A stretch of 5,814 nucleotides of DNA from contig JALOQG010000310.1 in assembly GCA_025453505.1 (NCBI GenBank), forward strand, positions 1 through 5,814, read 5' to 3'. The notes beneath the pieces are model-generated. The model made no database searches. It was not told where the DNA came from and saw only the letters and a program-made list of their open reading frames with translations. This document shows positions 5,682-5,814 of the stretch, piece after piece; positions within the stretch are counted from its first letter, which is position 1, and the number at the start of each line of letters is the position of its first letter. This stretch comes from Myxococcota bacterium. GTDB lineage: Bacteria > Myxococcota_A > UBA9160 > PR03. The position numbers were made by a program, and so were the translations under genes.

Positions 5682-5814
5682 ATGGAGATGGCGTTTACGG
5701 CAGTCTTCAAGAAGGTTCCGGAGGGCTACATCGCCTTCGTGGAGGAGTTGCCCGGGGCCAACACGCAGGGCGCCACCCTCGACGAGGCCCGTGAAAACCT
5801 TCGCGAGGCAGCAG
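5682..5814 (+). CDS. hicB: HicB-family antitoxin, N-terminal 44 residues, cut by window edge
   Basis: The visible residues begin MEMAFTAVFKKVPEGYIAFV and continue ELPGANTQGATLDEARENLREAA. This is the partly degraded RNase H-like fold typical of HicB/UPF0150 proteins, with the conserved alternation of strands, the PGANTQGATLDEA turn-helix and the following helix. In known systems HicB neutralises the mRNA interferase HicA and represses its own operon, and hicA is usually adjacent; here it would lie downstream beyond 5814. Eight of 44 codons end in A or T, more than in the preceding genes, where such codons are rare, which hints at a different origin. The start is set by AGGAAGG upstream. A solitary HicB-like regulator without HicA remains possible. 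Confidence 0.88.
   Translation, partial: MEMAFTAVFKKVPEGYIAFVEELPGANTQGATLDEARENLREAA

Noticed and set aside
5459..5794. Plus-strand frame of 111 codons across the gap and into hicB
   Set aside because: No recognisable domain and no ribosome site. It overlaps hicB in a different frame, and hicB has both a good ribosome site and family sequence.

Overview
The window is very GC-rich, roughly 70% or more by eye, with third codon positions almost always G or C. It uses GTG starts freely: four of the five complete or 5'-complete genes upstream of position 5430 begin with GTG. Together with the gene content (an E. coli-type ThiI with a rhodanese tail, a DAACS symporter, an acyl-CoA ligase and a ferredoxin/rubredoxin-reductase-like flavoprotein), this suggests a high-GC Gram-negative bacterium, perhaps Myxococcota/Deltaproteobacteria-like or another environmental proteobacterial lineage. 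The taxonomy is inference; no marker gene settles it.

Layout. Positions 1-3475 hold a tightly packed minus-strand operon, transcribed right to left. It runs thiI (3475-1976), a dicarboxylate/amino-acid:cation symporter (1979-720, sharing a 4-bp GTGA overlap with thiI), then an acyl-CoA synthetase (707 to the window edge, 12 bp after the symporter stop, with a good Shine-Dalgarno). A divergent gap of about 30 bp (3476-3504) separates it from a plus-strand pair: a HAD-superfamily hydrolase (3505-4221) and, one base later, an NAD(H)-type FAD-dependent ferredoxin reductase (4223-5425). Both divergent genes appear to start with little or no leader.

Positions 5426-5681 are a non-coding stretch of visibly lower GC. 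It carries inverted repeats, a plausible sigma70-type promoter and a stem-loop, and leads into a HicB-family antitoxin gene (5682 to the window edge) whose codon use is less GC3-biased than its neighbours. The stretch has some resemblance to an integron attC site, so the right end may be the border of an acquired toxin-antitoxin or cassette segment.

How the genes work together. ThiI makes 4-thiouridine in tRNA and may supply sulfur for thiamine. The symporter would import acidic amino acids or C4-dicarboxylates, and the ligase would activate a carboxylic acid to its CoA ester. No shared pathway is obvious, and the grouping may reflect only co-transcription. The HAD enzyme and reductase are coupled by position, but no ferredoxin, rubredoxin or oxygenase partner is in view. 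No rRNA, tRNA, CRISPR array or insertion sequence was seen. The most interesting points are the concerted replacement of sodium-site residues in the symporter, the compact divergent promoter region, and the structured region upstream of hicB.
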